Positions 23,220 through 34,385 of a stretch of 64,000 nt of DNA are shown here, one piece after another. The first letter of the stretch is position 1; each line of letters starts with the position of its first letter. This stretch comes from Glebionis coronaria. Lineage: Eukaryota > Streptophyta > Magnoliopsida > Asterales > Asteraceae. The notes beneath the pieces are model-generated. The model did no database searches. It saw only the letters and a program-made list of their open reading frames with translations, and was not told the DNA's origin. The stretch lies in the NCBI GenBank assembly GCA_025667525.1, contig CM046876.1:25879224-25943223 (forward strand). The letters are read 5' to 3'. The position numbers and the translations under genes are program-made.

Positions 23220-24940
23220 ATGAGCGGCGCTCATCCATCAACCCCAAACCCCAATTTCAAACATCTAAAAAATGTATCGATCACAATTTTCATTACCAAT
23301 TTCCCATCAACAATGACTTCGAAGGACCTATGGAAGCTATATGACAGTCACGGAGTGGTTGCAGATGTATACATCGCACGATAGTTATCTAAATCGGGCC
23401 ATCATTTTGGATTTGTTCGATTCATCAAATGCCCAGATCAAACATCTCTACTGGAAGATCTAAATAAGATTTGGATCGGGAGTTATCACCTCTTTGCTGA
23501 AGTCGCTCGATTTGAACGAAAACAAAGCACACAAATGAAGCAAACTAACCAAGAACAACAAAATCACACTCACACTAAACGTGATACGAGCCATTCAAGC
23601 CAAGCAATGGGAGGGCGATCTTTTGCATCTGTTTTGAGTGGGAAGAATGAAAGTCAAAGGGCAGTATTGGCAGGAACAATTATGAAAAGTATCACTCTCG
23701 AAAACTCCGATTTACTTGAATTATCTGATACTTCAAATGTCGTCCTCACAAAGGTACGGGATGTTCATCTTATCCTTAATATCCATAGTGTATTAAAAAA
23801 AGAAGGATTCTCATATTTCAAATGCAAATACATGGGAGGACTGTGGCTTTTGATTGAATTCAGTAACAATGAAGCAAGGGTAAAGTTTCAGAATAATATG
23901 GAAATGGAATGGTACTTTACCCAAAGAAAACTTGTATCATATTATTTCATTCCTGATGACCGAATGATATGGATCGAAATAGAAGGACTTCCTCTTAAAG
24001 CATGGACTGTTAATGCTTTTAAAAGGATAGTTGGTAATTGGGGAGAACCCGTCTTTGTAGATGATGACGCTGAGGAAAATATTGCAACTAGAAGGGTGTG
24101 CATCAAAACTAAAATAAAAACTCAAATCCTAGATTCGTGCCTAGTTACTATCAATGGAGTTAAATACCAGGTGAGAGTTCGTGAGTTTGCAAATTGGGTG
24201 CCTAACTTTTATTCATCTGACAACATCTTACAAAATGATTATGAGTATGAGGCTTTCGACAGTGATCACAATATACATAGTAACAATGAGTTGCAAGATA
24301 AAGAAGGGGAGATCAATGATAAGGAGGATTTATTGGGTCATGAATTGAATGCTTGTGACCCAACACAAACAGGAAGTCATGATAAAGAAAACTCATTGAA
24401 AGAAACGTCTTAGAACCCGAAGAAGGAGAGATCAACAATAAAGAGGACTTATTAGTCCACGAACTCAATGCCTCTGATCCAGCACCAACGGGAAGTCAAG
24501 ATAAAGAAAACTCCTTGAAAGAAAATGTCCCATAATCTTCGTCTAAAGAAACTTGGGCTGATGTTTCACATAAAGCAGAACAACATCCTCCTCAAGGAGT
24601 TGAAGTGAAGGATCAAGTAGATGATGATAAACAAACACAAAATTCCTCAAGTTCCCTTTCCAAACCTCCGGGCTTTAATATAAAAGAGAGACAGAAAATT
24701 GAATCCCAAGGCAAAGTTGGCCTTTCAAATGCTTCATCACACTCACATTCAGCACACTCAGTTAGACCTTCACACACAAGACGATCCGATTCCAAGAAGT
24801 GTCAATTAACTGGCTCCATGATTGAAAACTTTCTTCACCATATCAACATGGGAAATGCCCTAGGTTATGACATGTCCGGAAGTCAATTCGATCTCAAGAA
24901 ATTCATTGATAGCATTGGAGTAAATCATGGTAATCAATGA
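23220..24940 (+). pseudogene. LINE ORF1, RRM plus DUF4283 RNA-binding protein
   Basis: ORF1 coats the LINE RNA. ATG at 23220 opens a frame with an N-terminal RRM: an RNP2-like IFITNFP, then DLWKLYDSHG, then RNP1-like GFVRFI. A TAG at 23382-23384 interrupts it. The same frame continues from about 23385 and includes an ATG at 23535. It passes through a DUF4283-like region (MIWIEIEGLPLKAW, near residue 240) to a TAG at 24411. A shifted frame then continues past a TAA at 24533-24535 to TGA at 24938-24940. The acidic linker contains an internal tandem duplication. The last four bases overlap the ORF2 start as ATGA. No CCHC knuckle is visible. Confidence 0.88.
24296..24533. repeat. ~120-bp tandem duplication within ORF1
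   Basis: 24296-24412 and 24417-24533 encode related segments: KEGEINDKEDLLGHELNA and EEGEINNKEDLLVHELNA, each followed by a GSxDKENSLKE word. The copies differ at many third positions, so the duplication predates this insertion or has aged considerably. Confidence 0.85.
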
Positions 24941-27900
24941 ATATTATGTCGTTTAATTCATGTGGTCAGGGTGTTAACAAGTGTAGCTCAATTTCAAAAA
25001 TTTGCCTTAAGAATAACATTAACTTCCTCGGGTTGAAAGAAACTCATCTATCGAAACTCGATCTAATTAAATTGAAGAATCTGTGGGGCAACTATAATTT
25101 TCAGTTTACTTATAATCCAGTTGTGGTTAGATCAGGGGGGGTCTTATCTCTATTTGGGACCCTGAAGCTTTCGATGCTAATCGTACCTTTCTAAAAGACA
25201 ACCTCTTAATAGTAGAAGGAGTTTGGGTTCAATATAAATTGAAGTGCTTCATGACTAATGTTTATGCCCCTCAAGAGAATTGGAAAAAACAAGCTCTTTG
25301 GAATTCTATTCTTCTTTTCATGCAACAAAATGCTGGTATGTACATTGTTTTTGGTGATTTTAATGTAGTTCAAAACAAAGAAGAGAGAATCGGTTCTCAT
25401 TTTAACCTTGCTTCGGCTACTGCCTTTAACAATTTTATCCTCGAGGGAAGATTTTGGGACGTCCCACTTAGTGGACACTCTTTTACTCGTATAACTAGTA
25501 ATGGCGAGAAACTCAGTAAGTTGGATCGTTTTTTGATATCTTAAGACATACCAAATGTGATTTATAACATTCAGGCAATTGCGTTAGATTGTCACATATC
25601 GGACCACAGGCCTATAGCCTTGAAGCAATCCAACGTTGATTTTGGGCCGAACTCGTTCAAGCTCTTTAACTCTTGGATGTTAAACTCTGAGTTTGATGCT
25701 TTGGATACTTCAAGTTGGAACTCTTCGCAACATCTTGATGGGTCTAATCCCTTCATTCACTTCAAAGAAAAAATGAAGAGAATAAAATATGACATCAAGA
25801 GTTGGTCTCGTCAAGTTGTTAACTCTCGTAAGCAAGAGCAAGATGAGTTGAGGTAACTAATCAACCACATAGAGCTTAACATAGAAGCTGGTCATGCTAG
25901 TTCGAAAGAAAAATTGCTTAGGCAATCCAACATCAGGAGGCTTAGAGAAATAGATAATCAAGAAGGTATGGATATCTTTGGATATCTCTCTAAAAGCGAA
26001 AATCAAATGGGGTATAGAGGGTGATGAGAATACCAAATATTTTCATGGTGTCCTCAACAGGAAACGAAGATCTTTGGCCGTTAATGGTATTATGAAGGAT
26101 GGAATTTGGCTCACCGATCCAATTCAAATTAAAGATACTTTCTTCCACTTCTATGAGGAAAAATTCAAAAATTTTGAAGGGATTGATGTTAACAGGAAGA
26201 GTGTTCACTACAACACTTTATCTCTAGATCACAATCTTATTCTTCTAAGCGTCATTTCTGAGCAAGAGATTCGTGATGCTGTGTGGGCATGTGGGTCAGA
26301 TAAATCTCCCGGTCCAGATGGATTCTCTTTTTCCTTTTATAAAAAATATTGGGACATCTTAAAACAGGCATTTTGGCGTTTGTCCAAGAATTTTATTCCA
26401 CTGGTTACATCCCCCAAGGTTGTAATTCCTCGTTTATTACCTTGATTCCGAAAGTGAACAATCCAACTATAGTTTCAGATTTTTGCCCTATAAGTCTCAT
26501 CGGGGCGCAATACAAAATTATAGCAAAGATTCTCGCAGGCTTTCTCTGGTCATAGATTCTCTCATAAGCCAGGAACAAACAGCCTTTATTAGAGTTCGTC
26601 AAATTTTTGATGGGCCCTTATTGGTTAATGAGCTTATTGATTGGTACAAACGGAAGAAGAAAAAACTTACGATGTTTAAAATTGATTTCGAGAAAGCTTT
26701 TGACTCGGTCTCTTGGGATTTCATCTTCCAAAGTTTTCAATTTATGGGATTCGGTCAGCTTTGGATTTCTTGGATCCGAGGATGTCTTGTTTCTATTAGA
26801 GCTTCTGTTTTAGTTAATGGAAGCCCCTCTCGTGAATTTAATCTTAATCGGGGATTAAGACAGGGAGATCCTCTTTCACCATTTCTTTTCATTTTGGTGA
26901 TGGAAGGGCTTACTGTGGCTATTAAAGATGCCATTGACGCGGGTCTTTTTCATGGAGCTAGAATCCACACTCTCCAAGTCTCCCATTTATTATTCGCTGA
27001 TGATGTTCTTATTCTTGGTGAATGGTCTCGCTTAAACATTCATGGAATGGTTCAACTGTTACAATGCTTCCACCGGGTTTCGGGTCTTAATCTAAATTTC
27101 CATAAATCTAACCTTTACGGAGTGGGAGTCAATTCGGATGATGTAAAGAGCTTAGCTACTTTAACAGGTTGCCAATCTCAGCCTTTGCCATTTTTATACT
27201 TGGGTCTTCCGGTAGGTATGAACATGTCTAGGCTTAAAGGTTGGGATCCAGTCTTAGATAAGTTCAAAAATCGTTTATCCAAATGGAAAGCTTCAATGCT
27301 CTCAATAGGCGAGAGATCTACCCTCATTTTTTTCGGTTCTTGGAGCCTTAGGTAATTATCTATCGCTTTTCCCTATGCCGATTAATGTTGATAAAAATCT
27401 CGAGGCAATGAGGGCCAAATTCTTTTGAGGATATACTGGTGATGAAAAAAAGATTCAATGGATTGCATGGAAATCTGTGCTCGCTTCAAAAAAATATGGA
27501 GGGTTGGGGATTGGAAGTTTACAAGCTTTAAATTCATCTCTAATCCAAAAATGGAGGTGGAGATATGTCCATAACCATCATGCTCTTTGGGTTAAAGTTA
27601 TTTCTTCGATTCATGGCCACTTAAACGACGGAGTTTATTTCAGTAAGCTTCAAAAGAATTCGATGTGGGCAAGGATTATTAACTCTATAAAGGCTATGCA
27701 TGAGAAAGGCATAATTCTTCGCTCTAATCTTAGAAGGAAACTCAACAATGGTGTTAGTATTAAATTCTGGCTCGATATTTGGATTGGTGATTCTTCTTTA
27801 GGTACTCGTTTCCCCGGTTGTTTCGTCTTGATACAGATTCAGAGTGTCGTGTAAGGGACCGATGGATCAATGGCGCATGGGTTTGGTCGTGGTCGAGGCC

Positions 27901-28501
27901 GATTACAGGAGGTTCCTTGTACACTCATATCCAAGCTATTAATGACCTTTTGCATAACTCCAGAACTTATGATGCTCCTGATGTATGGGAATGGAGTATC
28001 GGAGGATCTAATTATTTTTACGTTAAAGGAACTTGAATTCATATCGATAATATCATTTTGCCGGATGTTCATATTCCTACTAGATGGATTCGCTATATTC
28101 TAAAAAAGGTCAATATAATGATTTGGAGAGCTCTTCGAGATCGGCTTCCCACTCGCTGGAATCTAAGCAGGAAAGGTATTGAATTATCCTCTCTCTTATG
28201 TCCTATTTGTAACCACTGTTTGGAGCTTATAGACCATACCTTATGGAATTTCTCGTTAGCTGTTGAGATTTGGCACAAAGTATTCTTGTGGCTTGATTTA
28301 TCCTTTCCCGTGATCAATTCATTTGCCGCTAGTTTCGATTGGTTAGAAAATCTCCAAATTAACCATCATGCTAAACATATTGTTCGATCAATTTTGGGTG
28401 TCACGACTTGGTCGATTTGGAAGTTTCGAAATGGATTCATCTTCAGTGAAAATCGTCCTATTAGGCAAGACATTTTCGACGGAATTGTTGACGTTTCTTA
28501 A
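24937..28501 (+). pseudogene. LINE ORF2, endonuclease / reverse transcriptase / zf-RVT
   Basis: ORF2 nicks the target and primes reverse transcription there. An APE-type endonuclease comes first: LKETH, VFGDFNVV (about 25352) and SDHRPI (about 25598) are intact. The reverse transcriptase shows DKSPGPDGF, FEKAFDSVSW, GLRQGDPLSPFLF and the catalytic FADD (26993-27004). The C-terminal zf-RVT region includes LPTRWNLSRKGI and CPIC. Lesions are a frameshift at a seven-G run (25135-25141), TAA at 25542 and 25854, and a 10-bp duplication at 25971. Further frameshifts fall near 26370, 26538, 27335 and 27813. TGA codons at 27426 and 28034 and a TAA at 28499 complete the list, so no complete enzyme can be made. 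Confidence 0.93.
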
Positions 28502-28645
28502 GTTTGGTTCACAAATAAATATAAAAAGCTGAACATTTCTTGGACTAACTGGACACAAAATCCTTTGTTAGCTCTTTATTTGTAATTTGTATTTTTGTTC
28601 TAGCTTCTTGCTAGTTTTTAATATATTTTGCCGTTCGAAAAAAAA

Positions 28646-28659
28646 AACCTGAAGTTCAA
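28646..28659. repeat. LINE target-site duplication, right copy
   Basis: Exact copy of 23171-23184, directly after the A-run. Confidence 0.92.
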
Positions 28660-28799
28660 AAAACAAAGCTTCTACCAAACATTAAATTTGTTTTTCTTTG
28701 ATATCCCAAAGATTACTAACTAAAAACAACCAATACTCACTGATCCTTTATACACTGATGATTAAATTAGCATCATGAATACTATTGATGCATACAAGA

Positions 28800-29179
28800 T
28801 GTTGTCCCATTGATTACATGATGATTAAACAAGAAAGAAAGGTAGAAAATAGATGAATTCTAGAGAGAGAAACTAGAGAGAGAAGTGTGTGAAAACTTGG
28901 TGAATGTTAGATTAGGAGAATTAGAGAAAATGAGACAACCAACCTCTCCTTACATGCAAGGAGAGGTTTATATAGCCTTTCCTACATGTGGCATAATGGG
29001 CTATATGATAATGGGTCGGGCTTTCCTTTTGGGCTTTGGTTAATTATGAATGAACCTTAGCTTAAAGTTAAGCCCGTAATACACGACTAACCTACTACCT
29101 ATTACAACGTTCTAATATATGATACATAATAAACATATGACCAAGCATTCTAGTTTGACTCAATAGTTTGAGGCTAACA
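28800..29179 (-). repeat. 3' LTR of copia element
   Basis: On the plus strand it begins TGTTGTCCCAT and ends GAGGCTAACA. It is the counterpart of 38982-39372, which carries a few extra GA-rich bases near 39061. Confidence 0.93.
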
Positions 29180-29196
29180 ATCTCCCCCAATGAGAG
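29180..29196 (-). other. Polypurine tract of copia element
   Basis: On the minus strand CTCTCATTGGGGGAGAT directly precedes the LTR start TGTTAGCC. Confidence 0.8.
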
Positions 29197-30811
29197 GTCA
29201 TCACCCTTTATGAGAGGTCATTACCCTTTGTCATTTGGAAATTTGTAGAGATTACTAATCTCGCCATAAACGAGTCTTGAAGGTGTAATAGTAGTCTTTT
29301 TCCTTCATGTTGTGATCTTTGAGTCTTAGTCGTTGTCTTTCGACTTTGTCTTTAATCTCGAGATCTTCAAATCATCCTTGAATTGTCTTTGCCATCTTGC
29401 AATCTTGTGTCTTCATCCACATGCTCATGCCATTAATTGTTAAATATGTCTTTTGGCATGAGTATGTGGTTTTGAATCTTTCACTTTGCTGAGTACACCG
29501 TGACGTCACCTTCTTGAGACAAAACATAGACACAGACTGAATGGCTTTGACAATCGTCCTAAATCGGTAGCGTTTTACCTCCGGTCGGTGAAGACCGTTA
29601 TACGATATTAAATATCGTACCTGTGATAGGTAGATTCAGTTAAGAATCTCCTTGACAGGGTTTCGCGGCTGTACTAGCCGTTCTCTTTACTCGACCGTCT
29701 CAAAGCAAGACTGCGAACATAAAGAGTGAATCAATTGGATAGAAATCTGCTTGATTAAAGTCGTCAATTCAAATTCCTGGAACAAGTGTAATTCGTAAAG
29801 AATCTTACCATTGTTGATTTCCAGTTGACACAAGCTTGATTCATAAGAATCTCACAAGTCACCTACCGTAGCGCTGTTTGATTTTGACGCTAGAAGGATT
29901 TCCATTCGTCACTGTGAATGTTAATGAATATCACTCTGAATGTTCTGGCAAGACCATAAAGATATTGCGTAGAAACCTGAAACGAGTTTGAAACAATTCA
30001 GAATCAAACCACTGTTGTTTGTCAGTTCTACATATGTTTAATTCATAAAGGATCTTACATATGACCTACCGCAGTGCTGTTTGATGTTAACACTGGAAGG
30101 ATTTCCACTCATCATTGTGAATACTAAGTAGTATCACTCTGAGTGTTCTAGCAATATCACAAGGATATGGCGTAGGACTCTCTTGTTCGTCATCCATGTG
30201 TCCTAACGAGATTTGATTGATCTCTTGGCTCTAGACTCGATTGGTGCACTTTTAGTGGTCGGAGGCCGGAGCAGATGCCACCTATTCAATATCAACTATC
30301 TCGGAATGAGAAAGCTAATAGAAGTCATGTTGTTCTCCGTGACAATAAAACAAACTTCTTTTGAGAGAAGCTTGAGTAGCTAGGAAAGGGTTGTGCTTCA
30401 CATCACTGGGTCCATGATGAGTTGTCTTCATGATGTGTTGACCCGGTTTTTGCCTAAGTTGTATGGAGGGCTTTTTTGTTTACACCCTTTATCCTTACAT
30501 TTATTTTTCATTCTTCAACCCCTTCAATGCTTACCAAGACATCATTACTAGCACCTTGTTGTGATTGTTCCAGTGCTAGCATCAGTACTTAGTCGGCATT
30601 CAGCTACGTTCACATTCTACTCCATCTTTCCTAAGGACTTCTAATAATCTATTGGATTGTCCCTGGGAAGATCCCTCCGGTTCTGGTTGGATCATAGGAC
30701 TTAAACCTAACCACCCTTTTGACACCAATGACGTCGTGAATTAAAGATTTTGTAGGTATTAGATCGTAACCATAAACCACTTTAAGTTCTAACACAGTGT
30801 TTGAAAAGCAT
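29197..30811 (-). other. Non-coding 3' region of copia element
   Basis: No frame with a recognisable domain. In the family this stretch would hold RNase H followed by an untranslated tail, but RNase H motifs (a SDADxAG-type segment, or the C-terminal tRNA-copia motif) are absent. It contains an imperfect ~210-bp repeat. Confidence 0.6.
29775..30175. repeat. Two imperfect ~210-bp tandem units
   Basis: Unit one (about 29775-29975) and unit two (about 29985-30175) share, in order, a TTGTT(G)ATTTCCAG/TTTGTCAGTT word, TTCATAA, CACCTACCG(T/C)AG or GACCTACCGCAG, GCTGTTTGAT, GGATTTCCA, TATCACTCTGA and TGTTCT(G/A)GCAA. Confidence 0.75.
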
Positions 30812-32032
30812 TTAACACCTTGCTAGTTTTGTCGTTTCAGAAAAGCTCCCCAAATGAATGGTATTCTTGAGGTACCGAAAGATCTGTTTAACCTCCTTGA
30901 GGTGCTTTTCAGTGGGTCGTGCTTGATATCGTGCACAATAACACGTAGCATGTGTTATATCTGGTCGGCTTGTTGTTAAGTACATGAGGGAGCCGATCAT
31001 TGAAGGATATTTCGTTTGATCTATGGCATATCCCTCCAAATCAGCATCTAGGTATGTGGTTGATAATGGTGTCCCAACGGGGTCACATGAGGTCATACCA
31101 TGATTTTTGATTATCTCTTGACAATACTTAGCTTGGTTAATAAAGATACCACTTGGGGATTGGTGAACTTGAATTCCTAGAAAGAATTTTAGTTCGCCCA
31201 TCATTGACATTTCAAATTTGTTGTGCATGACTTTTTCAAACCATTTTGAATGTTTTGGGTTTGTAGACCCGAAAATATTGTCATCAACATAAATCTGCAC
31301 ATTCAAAATGTCATCCCCATATTTATAAGTGAACAAAGTTAGATCAATGGAACCTTTTGAGAAACCTTTGGAGACCAGAAATTTCGAGAGCTCGTCGTAC
31401 CAGGCCCTTGGAGCTTGCTTGAGTCCATAAAGTGCTTTGTGGAGACGATACACCTTGTCAGGATAATGAGGATTGAAAAATCCTTCCGGTTACGTGACAT
31501 AGACTTCTTCCTTCAAAGTACCGTTAATAAACGCCGTCTTTACGTCCATTTGATACACGATGAATCCCTTATGTGCAGCATAAGCAAGGAAAATCCTCAC
31601 CGCTTCCATTTGAGCTACTGGTGCAAATGATTCTTCAAAATCAATACCCTCTTTCTGACCATACCTTTTAGCCACTAGCCTCGATTTGTTCTTGATGATC
31701 GTGTTCTCTTCATCCATCTTGTTTTTCCAGATCCATTGAAGATTTAATGGTATTACATTGAATGGTCTGTCAACAAGTTCCCAGACTTTCAGTCTTTCAA
31801 ATTGTTGAAGTTCATCTATCATCGATTCAATCCAAGCATGATCAGCCATGGCTTCTTTGATGTTTTTCGGTTCAGCTGAACTCACGGCGAGTGCGAACAT
31901 ACAAACATCGCCATCGGTGTTAAGCTGTCGTCTTGTACGAACGGGCTGTGAAGGGTTTCCAATTACTTGAACCAAAGGATGATCTCGGGTCCAATGATGT
32001 GTTGAAGGAGGTCGTTGGTAGAGCATGTGCAT
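30812..32032 (-). pseudogene. Copia reverse transcriptase domain
   Basis: Copies element RNA into DNA. The frame from 32032 holds the conserved entry ([64 protein letters not shown]). A TAA at 31490-31492 interrupts it, where the family has a Gln codon. The same region continues at 31453 with LYGLKQAPRAWYDELSKFL and the catalytic IYVDDNIFGS near residue 55 of that piece. RPDITHATCYCARYQ and the HLKEVKQIFRYLKNTIHLG end follow. After LG the frame turns into an unrelated short tail and stops at 30812, so RNase H is lost. Only one nonsense codon separates the two halves. Confidence 0.93.
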
Positions 32033-32667
32033 ATTTGACGGATCAACATGGCGAGTATAAGACTCTCCAGTTTCGTGTACCGGTGTACCGAATGGGTTGA
32101 TAAATTCGTCTTCGTCAGATAATGCATTGTCTGCTTGAGTTGTGTTCTCTGGAGCAATGACAGTAGTGGTTGATGTTGTAGGAGCGGTTTTTGATGTGAT
32201 ATTCTGAGGAGGTAAATCTGCAGCAACCTGTGTTGAAGTAGATGAGGTTGTGTACTTTTGTTGACGATGATCGGTATCATCATTCTGATAAAGAGTGACA
32301 GCGGAAGACTTCGATACAACATGTTTCTCCCCCGTGAAATATACATTGGTCCATATAACATTTCCAACTCATCAAGTGTCGTGTTGACTATCATATATGC
32401 TCTTGGAACATTTCCTTGAACCAGCGTTGAACTTGACGGTTCATTGTTGTGGTATTGATTTCCGAGTTCCGTGCGGTTGTGAACAGAAGTCGTTTGTCGT
32501 TGTGGATCGGGATTTAAACTGTTTTGTTCAAGTGCCAGTTCTTGTAGTTCATCAAATCTGATATGAATAGTCTCGACTATCAATTTTGTTCTCTTGTTGT
32601 ACACTCTATATCCCTTAGACTGAGTTGCATATCCCACTAGAATGCATGCATCACCTTTCTCTTTCAT
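31963..32667 (-). pseudogene. Copia integrase C-terminus and linker to RT
   Basis: Begins MKEKGDACILVGYATQSKGY, the conserved copia segment after the integrase core (general ILVGY...KGYRVY motif), then RFDELQELALEQ. A low-complexity linker rich in Gln, Leu and Ser follows, and it probably runs partly in a shifted frame. It overlaps the RT frame at 31963-32032, indicating a frameshift between linker and RT. Confidence 0.85.
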
Positions 32668-33230
32668 CTTGTCTAGATTTTCACCATCTCGAATAATATA
32701 ACACGTACATCCAAAAACATGAAGGTGTTTGAGTGAAGGTTTTCGATCATGAATTATGTGATATGGTGTATTTTCGTGTCTTGGGATAATTAAGGATTGG
32801 TTTTATGTGTAGCATGCAGATGATACGGCTTCGGCATAAAAGTATAGTGGAAGTTTTCAAGCGGATAATAATGTTCGAGCAGCCTCAACTAAAGTACGGT
32901 TTCGTCTTTCAACAACACCGTTTTGTTCGGGTGTTCGAGCAATAGATGTTTCATGTTCAATTCCTTCGGCTTCAAAATAGTTTCTCAGAGTTGAATTCAA
33001 AAATTCTGTACCTCTGTCAGTATGAACCACTTTAACTTGAGCTTGAAGACCACATTATATATCAGTTTAAGAAAGCTGATGAGAACTTCGGGTGTTTCAT
33101 CCTTGGACCTCAATAAGTGAGTCCATGTGTACCTTGAGTAATCATCAACAATTACCATAACATATTTCTTCCCATTGATACTATGAACACGCATGGGACC
33201 ACACAAATCTATATGAAGAAGATCTAACCG
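32640..33230 (-). pseudogene. Copia integrase core
   Basis: Inserts element DNA into the genome. Frame 33206-32997 shows CGPMRVHSINGKKYVMVIVD, DYSRYTW and LLRSKDETPEVL. A shifted frame beginning near 33010 continues with HTDRGTEFLN and then PEQNGVVERRNRTLVEAART, supplying the second Asp and the Glu of the D,D-35-E site. Stops interrupt the frame near 32847 and 32802. HLHVFGC and YIIRDGENLDKM complete the domain. Confidence 0.88.
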
Positions 33231-33269
33231 TCCTTTAGAGCCTGTTGTAGTCTTTGTTTTGAAGCTACT

Positions 33270-33818
33270 TCATTTAGCTTTACAAAGCTCACAAGAAGAA
33301 CAAAGATGATCTTTGATGAATTTCAAACTTAGAAGGCCTCTCACAATATCTTTCTTGGAAAGCAAGTTGATGGTATCAAAATTAAAATGAGATAAACGTT
33401 GATGCCATAACCATGCCTGAGTCGTTGAAGCTTTAGCCATGAAGCAAATTGGAGTTGATGAAATTGTATCTTGAAGTGAAATAGTGTAGAGATCAGTACC
33501 CCGTGTACCGGTAAGTAAATCATTCCCATCATAATCACGAACAAAACATGTCTTCTTCCTGAAAGCAACCTCCAAATCCGCATCACAAAATTAACCAACC
33601 GAGAAAAGATTGTGATTGAGCCCTTCGACGTAGTATACCCTTTTGATCATAATATTCCCTTGAACTAAATCTCCATATCCTAGGATCGGTGCAAATTGAT
33701 CATTTCCGAATCGGACCGTACCCAGGAACTTCTCCACGAAGTTAATTAGAAACTTGAGATTCCCTGTCATGTGCTTCATGCATCCAGAGTCCAGTATGAA
33801 GAGAATTATTTGTATCAC
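33270..33818 (-). pseudogene. Copia protease end and GAG-pre-integrase domain
   Basis: The piece at 33818-33591 has the protease active site ILDSGCMKHMTG (copia proteases use DSG(C/A)), with GTVRFGNDQFAPILGYG and YYVEGLNHNLFSVG. A stop ends it at 33591-33593. The next piece (33575-33270) carries AFRKKTCFVRD, LLTGTRGTDLY, WLWHQRLSHFNFDTI and LCSSCELCKAK, the zinc-binding HH-CC pre-integrase domain (H-x3-H of HQRLSH, C-x2-C of CELC). The two pieces would be one polypeptide in an intact copy. Confidence 0.9.
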
Positions 33819-34385
33819 CTACAGAAGAGTTAGAACACGATGGAGCATTTGATAAATTGGATACCACAGTAGTTGTGATTGTAGAATCATTAGTGTCCTT
33901 AGCAATATTTAAAGGCATACTAACACTCGTTGTCACATTTTCTGTCCTAACTTTAGGCATCCATTTATATCCTGGAGGACATTGATTAGCAAACCACCAT
34001 TTCCACGACTTGCTCGTAGACTCATATAATTCTCTAATTTTGCTTCTCGTGGTCATAGTGGTGGAGTCTGATGCAATACTTTTCTCGGGGGGGTTACACC
34101 AGAATGGTTCACTTTGCGTTTAGGTTTTCTAGCACTAATAGGCATTGCAGTTTCCTTCTTAGTTCTAGTATCTACGCCTTTGACATTATTCGAAACACAC
34201 ATAGCATGATTAGCATTAGCACACTTTCCACATTTCACACAAACAAACTTAACATTCAAAGCATTCAAAGTCGAATCATTTAAATCGTCATTACACGCGA
34301 TTACAGACGTTTTATTCTTAGAAACATTGAAAATCCTAGGGGGTCTTCTACTGTCTTTATCTTCCCTTGACTTTTGTTTTGCCAA
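33742..34385 (-). pseudogene. Gag-protease linker with Cys-rich motif
   Basis: Two overlapping frames (34385-34053 and 34056-33742). The first is basic and contains FVCVKCGKCANANHAMC, a Cys/His cluster resembling a second small zinc motif, then KPKRKVNHSG. The second holds SWKWWFANQCPPGYKWMP and leads to the protease region. A frameshift separates them at the 34053-34056 overlap. This linker is typical of this copia family and has no catalytic role that I know of. Confidence 0.7.

Larger units (their letters stand above)
23185..28645 (+). mobile_element. Near full-length L1-type LINE
   Basis: A non-LTR retrotransposon of 5461 bp bounded by a perfect 14-bp target duplication. It has a very short 5' leader (35 bp), ORF1 (RNA-binding), ORF2 (endonuclease and reverse transcriptase), a short 3' tail and an A-run ending at 28645. 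Domain order and the zf-RVT C-terminus are those of plant L1. It is inactive: at least five premature stops and about seven frameshifts are visible. It splits pre-existing sequence at 23184/28660. Confidence 0.93.

Noticed and set aside
26607..26813. 68-codon frame overlapping the LINE reverse transcriptase
   Set aside because: Shadow frame of the real ORF2 reading.
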